64,000 nt of DNA, from contig CALWKW010000002.1 of the NCBI GenBank assembly GCA_944381365.1, positions 128,318 through 192,317 on the forward strand, given 5' to 3'. Every line of letters begins with the position of its first letter. Within the stretch, counting starts at the first letter, position 1. Below the pieces are notes generated by a model. The model had not been told where the DNA came from and ran no database searches. It saw only the letters and a program-made list of their open reading frames with translations. The position numbers and the translations under genes are program-made. The DNA is from an uncultured Christensenellaceae bacterium. GTDB lineage: Bacteria; Bacillota; Clostridia; Christensenellales; UBA3700. This document shows positions 22,382 through 32,063 of this stretch, in pieces.

Positions 22382-23044
22382 ATGAAAATCAATATCGTCA
22401 CTCGTGTTATCAACAAATCAAGGAAAGTATTATACAATAAGTTTTTTAAAAAATATAAAGTAAAAAAACTTACCAATCGCATAAAAAACAAGGATATTTC
22501 TTTGATTACTTTTAATTGTATAGGAGGAATTTTATACAATGAAATGTCTTTAAGATTTAATTCCCCTACAATAAACATGTTCTTTTCTGCTCCCGATTTT
22601 ATAAAATTTTGCACAAATCTTAAATATTATATGGAAAAAGAACTTATAGAGGATACGACAGCTGACTCCTCTTATCCTGTCGCTAAAATCGATGATATTA
22701 AAATTTTCGGATTGCATTATAAATCTTTTGACGAACTAAAAACAAAATGGGATGAAAGAAAACAAAGAATAAATTGGGACAATATTTTCATAATCGGAGG
22801 ATACAGAGATAATTGCACTCCTCAACTAGTAGAAGAGTTTGGAAAAATTCCATTTGACAATAAAATTATGCTTATTCCAAAAGGCATAAAAAAGTATCCA
22901 TATACCAGAACGGTAAAAAGCTTGTTGTGGGGAAAACAAGAACTTGCTCCCGCTGATGCAATGAAAAACTGTTTTGGAAAAAGATATTATGACACCGCCA
23001 TAGATTTTGTAGATTGGTTTAATAATCCATCAAAGTATAGATAA
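22382..23044 (+). CDS. DUF1919-family protein
   Basis: A 220-residue soluble protein. The middle and end (IFIIGGYRDNCTPQLVEEFGKIPFDNKIMLIPK, quoted in part: FIIGGYRDNC, PFDNKIMLIP) match what I know of DUF1919, a family found in capsule and exopolysaccharide gene clusters and of unproven function. The early segment NRIKNKDISLITFNCIGG, also seen in the family, precedes it. It has its own promoter and RBS and stands alone between purF and alaS. Its lysine- and AT-rich codon use is stronger than in its neighbours, hinting at transfer from a polysaccharide locus. The function remains unknown. Confidence 0.75.
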   Translation: MKINIVTRVINKSRKVLYNKFFKKYKVKKLTNRIKNKDISLITFNCIGGILYNEMSLRFNSPTINMFFSAPDFIKFCTNLKYYMEKELIEDTTADSSYPVAKIDDIKIFGLHYKSFDELKTKWDERKQRINWDNIFIIGGYRDNCTPQLVEEFGKIPFDNKIMLIPKGIKKYPYTRTVKSLLWGKQELAPADAMKNCFGKRYYDTAIDFVDWFNNPSKYR

Positions 23045-23045
23045 T

Positions 23046-23075
23046 AAGAAGGCTGTCTTCAAGACAACCTTCTTT
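23046..23075. terminator. Bidirectional terminator between DUF1919 gene and alaS
   Basis: AAGAAGG (23046-23052) pairs with CCTTCTT (23068-23074) across one mismatch, with TGTCT/AGACA inside. It lies between convergent genes and has T-rich DNA on the plus-strand side. Confidence 0.7.
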
Positions 23076-23092
23076 GTTTATTATTTATTGAA

Positions 23093-24877
23093 TTAATATT
23101 GAATTGTGCCTCTTATTCTTCTTATACCTGCGGAAGAAGATTGCTCTTTTTCCAAAGTGAAGTGTCCGAGTTGGCCGGTATGCTCTGCATGAGGTCCACC
23201 GCAAATCTGCAAATCCACATCGCCTATCTGATATACTTTTACTACTTCGCCGTATCTGCTTCCGAATACTCCGACAGCATTTTTTGCACGAGCTTCTTCT
23301 ATCGTCATTTCTGTGCAAACGACAGGTATATCTCTCTTGATTGCATCATTCACAGCATCTTCTACTGCCTTCTTTTCTTCTTCTGTCAAAGGACGAGGGA
23401 AATTGAAGTCAAAACGAAGTCTTTCGGGAGTTATGTTGCTGCCCTTTTGCTGGATATTGTCATCTTTCAATACTTTCTTGAGGCTTGCCAAGAGCAAGTG
23501 TGTGGCCGTATGCAAGAATGTGGTCATTTCGCTGCTGTCCGCAAGACCGCCCTTGAACTTTTGCTCTGCACCTTGTTGAGATTTTTTGATATGTTCTTCC
23601 TGAGCTGTCTTATAGCCTTCTATATCTACTTTAAGTCCCTTTTCTTTGCAGATTTCAGTAGTCATCTCGATAGGGAAACCGTATGTGTCATAAAGTCTGA
23701 ATGCAGTCTTTCCGTTGAGAGTATCGCCCTTCAAAAATTGTATAACCTTGTCAAGCTGTTTGATACCGTCTTCGAGAGTTTTGGAGAATTTTTCGATTTC
23801 CTTCTCAAGTTCTGTAAATATCTTTTCGCTGTTTTGTCCAAGCTCGGAATACACATTCTTGTACTGCTCTACATAAAGCTTTGCAATGTCTACAAGACGA
23901 TGTGCCTCAATACCGAGTTGACGGGCAAATCTTACGCTTCTTCTTATAAGTCTTCTGAGTACATATCCCTGATCGACATTTGAAGGCACAATGCCGTTTT
24001 CATCTCCGAGCATAAAAGTAGCAGTACGGATATGGTCGGCAATAATTCTCATAGCTCTCGTATCTTCTTGGTCCTCGCCATACTTTTTATTTGCAAGTTC
24101 GCTTATCTTTGCGATTGCTCCTTCAAACAAATCTGTCTCATATACCGACTTAAAGCCATTGAGCATACAAATAGTACGCTCCAAACCCATACCTGTGTCT
24201 ACATTCTTTTGCTTGAGCTTTTCAAACTTGCCTTCTGCGTTGCGATTGAATTCCATGAACACATTGTTCCAGATTTCTACCCATTTGCCGCAATCGCAAC
24301 TAGGATCGCAATGTTCGCTGCAAGCAGGCTTTCCTGTATCGATAAAGATTTCTGTATCGCTGCCGCAAGGACCCGTAGCTCCTGCATACCACCAGTTGTT
24401 TGCCTTGGGAAGATAGAATATTCTGTCTCTGGAAATTCCCAGACTTGCCCATGTGTCTGCGGCTTCTTCATCTCTAGGACAATCTTCATCGCCTGCAAAC
24501 ACCGTCACGGCAATTTTTTCTACGGGAATTTCAAGTACTTTTGTCAAAAATTCAAAAGAAAAGTTTATTGATTCTTTTCTAAAATAGTCACCGAGAGACC
24601 AATTGCCGAGCATCTCGAAGAATGTGCAGTGAGTAGCATCGCCTACTTCATCGATATCGCCTGTACGCACGCATTTTTGCACATCGCAAAGTCTCTTGCC
24701 TGCGGGGTGCTTTTGTCCCAACAAATAAGGTACAAGGGGGTGCATACCTGCTGTGGTAAACAATACCGAAGGGTCATTCTCGGGTATCAAGGAAGCAGAA
24801 GGAATAATCTTGTGTCCTTTTGACTCAAAAAACTTAAGGTATTTTTCTCTCAATTCGTATGATTTTATCTCTTTCAT
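23093..24877 (-). CDS. alaS: Alanine-tRNA ligase, short form
   Basis: Charges tRNA-Ala. The class II catalytic domain (about residues 1-245) has the normal N-terminus (ELREKYLKFFESKGH) and the motif 2 region. A tRNA-recognition helical region (about 245-450) and an editing domain with HTATHLL and CGGPH zinc motifs follow. The protein ends soon after the editing domain at 594 residues, whereas usual AlaRS is about 870: the coiled-coil dimerisation segment and C-Ala domain are absent. The zinc motif reads CGGPH, not CGGTH. The end is natural, with a terminator right behind it, so this is a short form rather than a break. The start at 24877 follows GAGGAG. Confidence 0.93.
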   Translation of the reverse strand: MKEIKSYELREKYLKFFESKGHKIIPSASLIPENDPSVLFTTAGMHPLVPYLLGQKHPAGKRLCDVQKCVRTGDIDEVGDATHCTFFEMLGNWSLGDYFRKESINFSFEFLTKVLEIPVEKIAVTVFAGDEDCPRDEEAADTWASLGISRDRIFYLPKANNWWYAGATGPCGSDTEIFIDTGKPACSEHCDPSCDCGKWVEIWNNVFMEFNRNAEGKFEKLKQKNVDTGMGLERTICMLNGFKSVYETDLFEGAIAKISELANKKYGEDQEDTRAMRIIADHIRTATFMLGDENGIVPSNVDQGYVLRRLIRRSVRFARQLGIEAHRLVDIAKLYVEQYKNVYSELGQNSEKIFTELEKEIEKFSKTLEDGIKQLDKVIQFLKGDTLNGKTAFRLYDTYGFPIEMTTEICKEKGLKVDIEGYKTAQEEHIKKSQQGAEQKFKGGLADSSEMTTFLHTATHLLLASLKKVLKDDNIQQKGSNITPERLRFDFNFPRPLTEEEKKAVEDAVNDAIKRDIPVVCTEMTIEEARAKNAVGVFGSRYGEVVKVYQIGDVDLQICGGPHAEHTGQLGHFTLEKEQSSSAGIRRIRGTIQY

Positions 24878-25040
24878 ATTAGCTCCTCTGCCAAAACATT
24901 TTTTACACATATATTATATATAAAGCTTTTTAAAATAGCAACAACTTTATATCTTTTTAAAATTTTTCTTGTACTTTTAAATGTCTTTCATTATCTTTTT
25001 TCTAAACGGCAGTAATAATAAAGATTTTTGTTTTTGTCAC

Positions 25041-25067
25041 AAAAAAATCCCCGAACTTGTCGGGGAT
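25041..25067 (-). terminator. Terminator after the ABC exporter gene
   Basis: ATCCCCGA (25047-25054) pairs with TCGGGGAT (25060-25067). On the minus strand it is followed by a run of seven T. Confidence 0.85.
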
Positions 25068-25087
25068 TTTCAAATACCTATTTAATT

Positions 25088-27772
25088 TTATTCGCTTCTA
25101 AGTGCCACAACGGGATCTCTCTTTGCAGCTATTCTTGCAGGCACCAAACCTGCTATTACCGTCAATACCACGCTCAGGAGTATGAGCAACAATCCGTGCA
25201 AAGGATTGAGCATTGCAATACTTGTAATAGCTACACTCAAATTCTTGACTGCATCGAGATTTGCTATAATAAGGTTGATAGGTATACTGAGAATATAAGT
25301 CACGATTACACCTATAAGTCCTGCTGTAAATCCTATGATTACCGTCTCTGCATTAAATACATTGGACACATCTTTCTTTCTTGCACCGAGCGAACGCAAT
25401 ATACCGATTTCCTTCGTACGCTCTACTACCGATACATAAGTGATGATGCCTATCATGATAGAAGATACTACCAATGATACTGACGAGAAACATACAAGAG
25501 CGATAGTGATTATCTTGATAATTTGGTTCATCATTCCGATAATGATTGCCGCACTGTCAAGATATTTGATTTCGTTGTCATCATGAGTATCGTTCCAAGC
25601 ATCGAGGTCGGCAAGGATAGCGTCTTTGCCATTGAAGTTGCTGGCATAAAAACTGATGGCTCCGGGCAAATCGCTGCCGCCAATGCTTTGCAATATGCTT
25701 GTATAAGTCGAATTAGGCTGGAGAAAAGCCATAATGCTTTCAAGGCTTCCTATATCATTGAGGTCGCCCAAATCAAAGTCATTTGATACAAACTTCTCGC
25801 CTGTAAGAGAACTGTATTCGGGATTTGCCAGCTGATATTTTACCACTTCGCTATCTTTGCTTTCGGCAATAATTTCCTGAGTAAGCTCTTGTGTATAAGC
25901 TACGCCCGCCAGCATAGGTGCATAAGCAGAAGTCTCTTTCTGACGCAAAATACCTACGATTGTGACTTCTTTCATTCCTTCAGTGGTACCGCCCATTTCT
26001 GAGAAGGACTTTTCGGCATAATAATCCTGATCTGTCTCATTGTTGTGCACCTTTTTGTACTTTTGGTCATTGGAAGGAATATAGAATTTTGCAGGCTCTA
26101 TACCTTTAGATTCATTGCCTAGTATCATTTCAAAAGCTACTTCGGGTTTTACAAGCACACCGCTGTCGCCAAATGTAAATCCCAAAGCATTGAAGAATGT
26201 CGAAGTAATCGTATTTGAAGAATCTACGATAAGCACTACTTCATTGCTTTTTTCAGGATATTTACCGCCGATAACATCATAGTTGTTCAACATAAATTCT
26301 TTATCGCCGACCATTTCCTGCCAATTGATCGAATTAAGGAAGTCATTTGTATTGCCGCCTAGACTGCCACCGATATTAGTGATATCAAAAGTCTTGCCTA
26401 CATTCTGACCTTTTTTATTGTAGACAATATAATTGTAGCCGTAATCATAATAAAGACTGTCTATATAGCCGTCCTTTTCCCATTCCTCATTCTTTTCATC
26501 GAGATATGATATATACTCTTCGCTGATACGATTGGTATGAATCATTTCTGCAAATACGGCAATGATATTTTGTGAATATACTTTTTCGTCCACAGGGAAT
26601 TTAGGCTTGTTAGAAGTGCCGCCTGTCATGTTGAGCATGTTGCCCAAATTCATGGAGCTGCTTGTGACTGTGACGGGATAACCTGACAACATTGTCTTTT
26701 GCATATTGTTGACATAGGCAGAAAATCCGTTGGATATAGCAAGTACCAACGCAACACCTATAATACCTATACTTCCCGCAAAAGCCGTCATAAAAGTACG
26801 ACCTTTTTTTGTCATGAGGTTTGTAAAGGAAAGTTTTATCGCCGACAAGAAAGACATAGAAGTCTTTTTGAGCATCATCTTTCTGTGTTTTTTGGATTTA
26901 TGTTTTATAAAATCGGCTTTATTTTTTGCCTTTTGGTCAGAACTTACTGCCTGCATTTCTTCAGTGTCGCAAGTCACTTCCTGCTTAAGATTTTCATCCT
27001 GTGCAATGACAGCTTGACTCTCTGCTTTGCTATCCTTACTATCGGCAAGCTCTAGTGTCTCGTCTTTTTCCACTTTCTTTTCTATCTGGCCGTGATAAGG
27101 ATTGCTGTCATCTACTACTTCGCCGTCTTTTAGTCTTACGATACGATTAGAATATTTTTCTGCAAGCTCAGGGTTGTGCGTGACCATGATAATAAGCTTG
27201 TTGGCAGATATTTCTTTTAAAAGCTCCATTATCTGAACGCTTGTAGCACTGTCCAAAGCACCTGTCGGTTCATCGGCAAGGATAATGCTAGGATTGTTTA
27301 TCAATGCTCTTGCGATAGATACTCTTTGCATCTGTCCGCCGGAAAGCTGATTGGGTTTTTTATGAATATGATCGCCAAGTCCTACCGCTTCCAAAGCTGC
27401 GATAGCACGAGCCTTTCTTTCGTGTTTTTTTACACCTGCAAGCAGCAATGCCATTTCTACATTGGCAAGAATATCGATATGAGAGATAAGATTATAGCTT
27501 TGGAAAATAAAACCTATTCTTAAATTTCTATAAGCGTCCCAATCCACATCTGAATAGTGCTTTGTGGATATGCCGTCAATCTCCAAATCGCCTTCAGTAT
27601 ATCTGTCAAGACCGCCTATGATATTGAGTAAAGTTGTTTTACCGCAACCTGAAGGTCCCAAAATGGATACAAATTCGCTCTTTCTGAACTGAAGATTGAT
27701 GTTTTTTAATGCTGTGACGGAATCGCCGCCGCCCAGCATATAATCTTTTTTGATATTTGTAAGCTTCAACAT
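25088..27772 (-). CDS. ABC transporter, ATPase and MacB/FtsX-type permease in one chain
   Basis: Residues 1-~235 are a LolD/MacB-type ATPase with Walker A GPSGCGKTT, signature LSGGQMQR and Walker B IILADEPTGALD. A ~65-residue charged linker follows. The permease has one membrane helix near 325-350, a large extracellular domain (about 360-740) and three helices at the C-terminus containing the MacB/FtsX core (VVERTKEIGILRSLGARKKDV). Such fused proteins dimerise and drive mechanotransmission: export of peptides, antibiotic resistance, or cell-envelope signalling. No periplasmic adaptor is expected in a Gram-positive. The substrate is unknown and no peptide or two-component genes are adjacent. 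ATPase and permease are separate genes in most relatives. Confidence 0.9.
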   Translation of the reverse strand: MLKLTNIKKDYMLGGGDSVTALKNINLQFRKSEFVSILGPSGCGKTTLLNIIGGLDRYTEGDLEIDGISTKHYSDVDWDAYRNLRIGFIFQSYNLISHIDILANVEMALLLAGVKKHERKARAIAALEAVGLGDHIHKKPNQLSGGQMQRVSIARALINNPSIILADEPTGALDSATSVQIMELLKEISANKLIIMVTHNPELAEKYSNRIVRLKDGEVVDDSNPYHGQIEKKVEKDETLELADSKDSKAESQAVIAQDENLKQEVTCDTEEMQAVSSDQKAKNKADFIKHKSKKHRKMMLKKTSMSFLSAIKLSFTNLMTKKGRTFMTAFAGSIGIIGVALVLAISNGFSAYVNNMQKTMLSGYPVTVTSSSMNLGNMLNMTGGTSNKPKFPVDEKVYSQNIIAVFAEMIHTNRISEEYISYLDEKNEEWEKDGYIDSLYYDYGYNYIVYNKKGQNVGKTFDITNIGGSLGGNTNDFLNSINWQEMVGDKEFMLNNYDVIGGKYPEKSNEVVLIVDSSNTITSTFFNALGFTFGDSGVLVKPEVAFEMILGNESKGIEPAKFYIPSNDQKYKKVHNNETDQDYYAEKSFSEMGGTTEGMKEVTIVGILRQKETSAYAPMLAGVAYTQELTQEIIAESKDSEVVKYQLANPEYSSLTGEKFVSNDFDLGDLNDIGSLESIMAFLQPNSTYTSILQSIGGSDLPGAISFYASNFNGKDAILADLDAWNDTHDDNEIKYLDSAAIIIGMMNQIIKIITIALVCFSSVSLVVSSIMIGIITYVSVVERTKEIGILRSLGARKKDVSNVFNAETVIIGFTAGLIGVIVTYILSIPINLIIANLDAVKNLSVAITSIAMLNPLHGLLLILLSVVLTVIAGLVPARIAAKRDPVVALRSE

Positions 27773-28112
27773 AATTTTTTACCTCTCAAAGTGTCTGCCT
27801 TGCATTATACTGATAGAAATGAGTGTTTGCTACTTTTTCCCATTCATATATAATTTTTATACGATAATATAAGTTTATACTCATTGGCTTATAATTTCAA
27901 GAGGAAAAGGCACTAAATCTTCAAGTTTTACATACAATTTTCAAAACTTAACAAAAATTTAAAATTGCCCCAAAAAAATTTTTAAATTGATGTAATAATT
28001 CTGTAAAATTAAATATATTTTACATTTGAAAATAATATTAATAGTAATATAATGTTTTATTTATAAAGACACAAAATTATCTTTAAAATTAGTTTATAAA
28101 TTATTTTAAATA
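27773..28112. other. Gene-free AT-rich gap
   Basis: About 340 bases of very AT-rich DNA upstream of the ABC exporter gene. On the minus strand a TATAAT (within GTATAATGC, near 27800) probably belongs to the exporter promoter, but its -35 is weak. I see no gene, repeat or stable hairpin in the rest. Confidence 0.5.
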
Positions 28113-28145
28113 TAAAAAAGTCGCTCTTTAACAGAGCGACTTTTT
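28113..28145 (-). terminator. Terminator after the lipoprotein gene
   Basis: AAAAAGTCGCTCT (28115-28127) pairs perfectly with AGAGCGACTTTTT (28133-28145), starting one base after the lipoprotein stop codon; T-rich on the minus strand. Confidence 0.9.
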
Positions 28146-28146
28146 G

Positions 28147-29019
28147 TCATGCTATTATCTGCGTGTTAAAATCTACAAAGGATTTGTCGTCATAATTGGG
28201 CATAAGTATTTTTGAACCGCCGTAAGCCACATAAATCTTGAATTTTCCTTCGAGATTAAAATAGCTTATTTTTTTATTCGTAAAACTTATCTCCACTTTT
28301 TGATTGGCAAGTTTTTCTCCCTGATATTCAACATCGCAATCTTCTTTGACACTGAATGTAAAAGTAGAAATTCTGCCTTTTGTCTCTACACTGCATTTTG
28401 TAAAGTCTATGTAGTCTTTTATTCCGTTTATGGCATTTGCAAGATACTTAATATCGCATTTTGCCACATCCGCTTGAGACATAAAGTTCTGCCAGCCGTT
28501 TTCAAATTGTCTTTTTACGGTCACGCTTGTTTGCGACTGAGCCTCGTTTTGTTTTGTGGTATAATATTTTTTTGTATCTTGAGAGTTTTTATCATAATAA
28601 AGAGTGGCGGGATAAAAATACCAATCCTGATAATCCTCTTCTGCGGCTTTTTCTAAGTTAAACAATGAATTGGGGAAAGACTGCCAAAAATCTGAATATT
28701 TTCCCTGCGGCACGCTTGCTCCGTAATACGATGTAATATACTGAGTATATTTAAAATCTCTCTCGTCCACTATCGTAAACTTTGCTTGCTGTCTGCCTTC
28801 AGATTTATAGTTGAGTTCATAATAAATCTTGTCATTGTTTGTGACAGATGTGCCATAAGCCTTTAGTGTGTAGTCTGTATTGTTTATGACTTCATCGCTT
28901 ACGGCATATTCTATCAAATTATCCAAATCGTCTGTACTTATAGTATCGCATCCCGCAAAAGACAAGCACATTCCTATTGCAAGTATCAACAACAAGCCTA
29001 CGGCAAAAATTTTTTTCAT
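28147..29019 (-). CDS. Predicted lipoprotein of unknown function
   Basis: A 290-residue protein with a clear lipoprotein signal (MKKIFAVGLLLILAIGMC, lipobox SFAGC), so anchored to the outer face of the membrane. The mature part is rich in Tyr, Lys and Asp, with no domain I recognise; it resembles secreted beta-rich clostridial lipoproteins. The RBS AAGGAGG lies inside the 3' end of the preceding MFS gene, and the start is one base after that gene's stop. The two are therefore cotranscribed and possibly act together, for example in substrate capture for the carrier, which is an inference from position only. Confidence 0.8.
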   Translation of the reverse strand: MKKIFAVGLLLILAIGMCLSFAGCDTISTDDLDNLIEYAVSDEVINNTDYTLKAYGTSVTNNDKIYYELNYKSEGRQQAKFTIVDERDFKYTQYITSYYGASVPQGKYSDFWQSFPNSLFNLEKAAEEDYQDWYFYPATLYYDKNSQDTKKYYTTKQNEAQSQTSVTVKRQFENGWQNFMSQADVAKCDIKYLANAINGIKDYIDFTKCSVETKGRISTFTFSVKEDCDVEYQGEKLANQKVEISFTNKKISYFNLEGKFKIYVAYGGSKILMPNYDDKSFVDFNTQIIA

Positions 29020-29020
29020 A

Positions 29021-30658
29021 TTATTTTCCCTCCTTGTCATCTTTACTTAGATTGTCTTTTGACTCGTTATTTTTGTATTCAAACAAATCATCAGAATTTA
29101 TTTCTTTATCTGAAGTATCATTGTCATGAGCAATCTTTTCTTTTATATCTTCTTCATAGACATCTTCATCTACCTCTAGAATTTCATCGCTTGACAAAAC
29201 GCTGGCATTTTCAAAGCCGTCTTCTATATTTTCTTTTCTTGCTCTTTCCTTAAGGTCTTCTATGATCTTTTTATGTTTTTCATCTGACAAATCCCAGAAG
29301 ATATAAGGCAACAAGAACAATACCGAGCCTATAATACTCACAATAGCCAATACTCTAAACATAGGCAATCTTACAGCTTCGTCATAAAGCACATTGTAAT
29401 CGTTGACAAGACCATAATATTCGTTGATAAAAGGCGTAATATAGTTTGTACCCAAAGCCACAATAGATGTAATTATGGCAAAGTTGCCCGAAAAGCCTTC
29501 GAGTCTGTCGCCCGTCTTCCATTGCTGATAATCAAGAGCATCGGCATTCATAGCAGGTGCCGTGATAATCTGTACAGCTGCCGACCAGAAACACAGATAT
29601 ATACCTATACTGAACATTACAAAGTTGTTGACAAATATAAGTACCAAAAGCGAAGCAAGAGCAAATACTATATTTACAAAAATAACAGTATTTTTCTTGC
29701 CCATTTTTTTCATCATCAAAGGTCCCAATGCCATACCTATTAAAGACGCAGTACCCATAATCAATGTCATTACAGAATATATATTGTCGTTTTGCAAAAC
29801 ATATACATATTCCCATGACATGACAGATGTGATAGATCCCCTTAAGATAGTCATCATGACGCCGATATTGTATATCCATAGATATTTGTTTTTCAAAATC
29901 TTGACAAAGCCGTCTTTGAATTTGACTTTTTGCTCATATCTTTTGGATACGACTATTCTTTCCTTTGTAAAGAAATAAGCGATAAGGCTCATGCCATAGC
30001 CGAAAAAGCTCACTACCGGAGCGATAACTCTATAAAAGTTTTGTGAATACCAGCCTGTACCGTTTTCACCGAACTGTGCGGCAATCAACGGAAAAACTAC
30101 ACCCGTAATTGTAGGTGCCATCGAATAAATAATTGAAGATATAGAAATTATCTTGGCACGCTCATTTGTATTGGGCGTCATAAGATAAGAAAGCTGTATA
30201 TACATGCCGTAATAGAATTGATATAAGAAATTCATAAATATGAAAATTATACCGATAAGTACGGCTTTGGTATTTACCGTCCAATTGTTTGGAATATAAG
30301 CAATCAGCGACATAAACAAAGCTGTCGGACCGCCCAACCATAAAAGCCACGGCCTTGCTTTTCCCTGTTTGCCCGGCGTATTGTCAATAAGCCAGCTCTT
30401 AAGTGGCTGAACCAACAATGTCACGATTGTGTTTATGTTGGCAAGCGTAATTATTATCGTAGGACTAATACGATAAACAGCTCCTATCAACAAACATGTA
30501 GATGATAATGTGATGTTGTTGGCAATAGACGCTATAAAAAACACTCCCATACCGCCCACGGAATAAGCAATTATTTCTTTGTTGGCGACATAGTTGTTGT
30601 GATCAGGTTTGCTCCAATGCTTAAAAAAGCCTTTTACGGCACCTAAAAGTTTTCCCAT
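29021..30658 (-). CDS. GPH-type MFS transporter (sugar:cation symporter family)
   Basis: A membrane protein of about 545 residues with 12 predicted hydrophobic segments. The loop after helix 3 (DNTPGKQGKARPWLLWLGGP) and NADALDYQQWKTGDRLEG are typical of the glycoside-pentoside-hexuronide:cation symporter (MelB-like) family. A long acidic cytoplasmic tail (about 470-545), rich in Asp, Glu and Ser, is unusual for the family. The start is uncertain: upstream ATGs exist at 30670 and 30709, and only weak GGGG-type sites are visible. I chose the last ATG before conserved sequence. The downstream lipoprotein is in the same operon. Likely substrate is a sugar or glycoside; it cannot be specified. Confidence 0.85.
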   Translation of the reverse strand: MGKLLGAVKGFFKHWSKPDHNNYVANKEIIAYSVGGMGVFFIASIANNITLSSTCLLIGAVYRISPTIIITLANINTIVTLLVQPLKSWLIDNTPGKQGKARPWLLWLGGPTALFMSLIAYIPNNWTVNTKAVLIGIIFIFMNFLYQFYYGMYIQLSYLMTPNTNERAKIISISSIIYSMAPTITGVVFPLIAAQFGENGTGWYSQNFYRVIAPVVSFFGYGMSLIAYFFTKERIVVSKRYEQKVKFKDGFVKILKNKYLWIYNIGVMMTILRGSITSVMSWEYVYVLQNDNIYSVMTLIMGTASLIGMALGPLMMKKMGKKNTVIFVNIVFALASLLVLIFVNNFVMFSIGIYLCFWSAAVQIITAPAMNADALDYQQWKTGDRLEGFSGNFAIITSIVALGTNYITPFINEYYGLVNDYNVLYDEAVRLPMFRVLAIVSIIGSVLFLLPYIFWDLSDEKHKKIIEDLKERARKENIEDGFENASVLSSDEILEVDEDVYEEDIKEKIAHDNDTSDKEINSDDLFEYKNNESKDNLSKDDKEGK

Positions 30659-30851
30659 GATTTTCCCCATTAAAATAAATATCACAAATATTATAAGATA
30701 TAATATCAATTTTGTAAATACACTTTTTTATTTTGGTGGTAAACTAAAAATTTTTATGAATTTAAAACAAAAAAATTCTTCCGAAATTATTTTATAAAAT
30801 TTATAAAAGTATTCCGAAAGAATTTATATATATTTGTATTTATCTTAAAAA

Positions 30852-31781
30852 TCAAATAATTTGCGTAGTAAGCGTCTGACCTGAGATTGCCGACTGATAC
30901 ATCATCCAATAACCTCTTCCGCCCTTTTCGAGCTCCAGCCATTGTCTGCACTCATTTGAATTTTCAGGAGGATTGCTATTGTCCTTGTCGGGAACGCCGT
31001 AGCAAATAAGATTGGGCTTGCCATCGCTGTATATAAGTCCTACCACATAAAAACTTTGTCCGTCCACGGGCACTCTCACCCATTTGCTGTCAGGTACAAG
31101 CAAATTGAGTTCTTCTTCACTCTCATACTTTTCAAACAATTCGAGCATACTCGCCTCAATTTGTTTATAAAAAGGCTCTTCTACTTTGGCGGTAGCTTTT
31201 TTCTTGGTTTTTTGTTCTTTGTCTACACTGTCGCTTTTTATATTCGTTTGTGCCTTCTTTAAATTGTCTTCATCTATGTCTATTTTTGCTTCAATGCTCT
31301 CATTCTGATCGATATCATTTTGAGATACTTCGCTCTCTACTTGAATATTATTTTCTGACATATCAGCCGTGGGCATTTCTTTTTTATCGTTTTGATTATT
31401 CTCTTCTTTTGACTTTTCTTGAATAGTCTTTTTCGCACCTTGCTTGTCGGCATAATATTGATAAAAATATCCATTCAATAGCGATGCCGAAAATCTTCCC
31501 GTGTTGCTTCCCATAGCCACGATTTTGCCATCGTATGCCGCTGCTATATAAATAGGTTTTGTAAGGTCATACAATGCACCGAATTTTATCTCGCCTGCAA
31601 TCATATTTCCCATATACATAATATCTTCGCCGCATTTGATACAAATCTCGCCCTTGTTTTCAAGCCCCAAAATTCTGACAAAACAAGTAGTTCTTCCTGC
31701 AAAATTTTCAAATTTGACTATGCCTGAAATATTACTGTTTTGATATTCAGTCATTATAATTATCTTTTTGAGTATAAGCAT
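30852..31781 (-). CDS. Conserved hypothetical two-domain protein
   Basis: A 310-residue soluble protein. The N-terminal domain (about 1-105) is beta-rich, resembling domains seen in clostridial proteins of unknown role. The middle (about 115-205) is a low-complexity Glu/Asn/Lys/Asp linker. The C-terminal domain (about 210-310: SFYVVGLIYSDGKPNLICYGVP, ending with GRGYWMMYQSA) resembles a conserved clostridial domain of unknown function. No signal peptide or catalytic motif is seen. The start follows GGAGG by six bases. It is a single gene between the MFS operon and the rsmA operon terminator. I do not assign a function. Confidence 0.7.
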   Translation of the reverse strand: MLILKKIIIMTEYQNSNISGIVKFENFAGRTTCFVRILGLENKGEICIKCGEDIMYMGNMIAGEIKFGALYDLTKPIYIAAAYDGKIVAMGSNTGRFSASLLNGYFYQYYADKQGAKKTIQEKSKEENNQNDKKEMPTADMSENNIQVESEVSQNDIDQNESIEAKIDIDEDNLKKAQTNIKSDSVDKEQKTKKKATAKVEEPFYKQIEASMLELFEKYESEEELNLLVPDSKWVRVPVDGQSFYVVGLIYSDGKPNLICYGVPDKDNSNPPENSNECRQWLELEKGGRGYWMMYQSAISGQTLTTQII

Positions 31782-31891
31782 AGACACCTCCGTACACGAT
31801 AATCTATGCTTAGATAATGACATTTATGCCAAAAATATTTTATAAGTTCTATATCTTTTTTATTATAATTAATATAAATATATTTATCAAT

Positions 31892-31930
31892 TATATATAC
31901 AATTTACTTAAGGCTTAAATTGTATATATA
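31892..31930. repeat. 39-bp perfect hairpin repeat, copy A
   Basis: Two 15-bp arms, TATATATACAATTTA (31892-31906) and its exact complement (31916-31930), flank the 9-nt centre CTTAAGGCT. Two more copies with the same geometry occur at 36396 and 62529. It lies just beyond the terminator of the rsmA operon. Confidence 0.85.
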
Positions 31931-31959
31931 AGATAGTAAAAGCCTTTTTATCATAAAAC

Positions 31960-31985
31960 AAGCGGACATTTCTGTCCGCTTATTA
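31960..31985. terminator. Terminator after the rsmA operon
   Basis: AAGCGGACA (31960-31968) pairs with TGTCCGCTT (31973-31981) around a 4-nt loop. It lies about 80 bases past the rsmA stop. Confidence 0.8.
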
Positions 31986-32063
31986 TTTGTTTGTTTATTT
32001 GATCATTTATTTAATATTGATACTATATTATATCGATATATTTATTTTTTTATCAAATACTTT

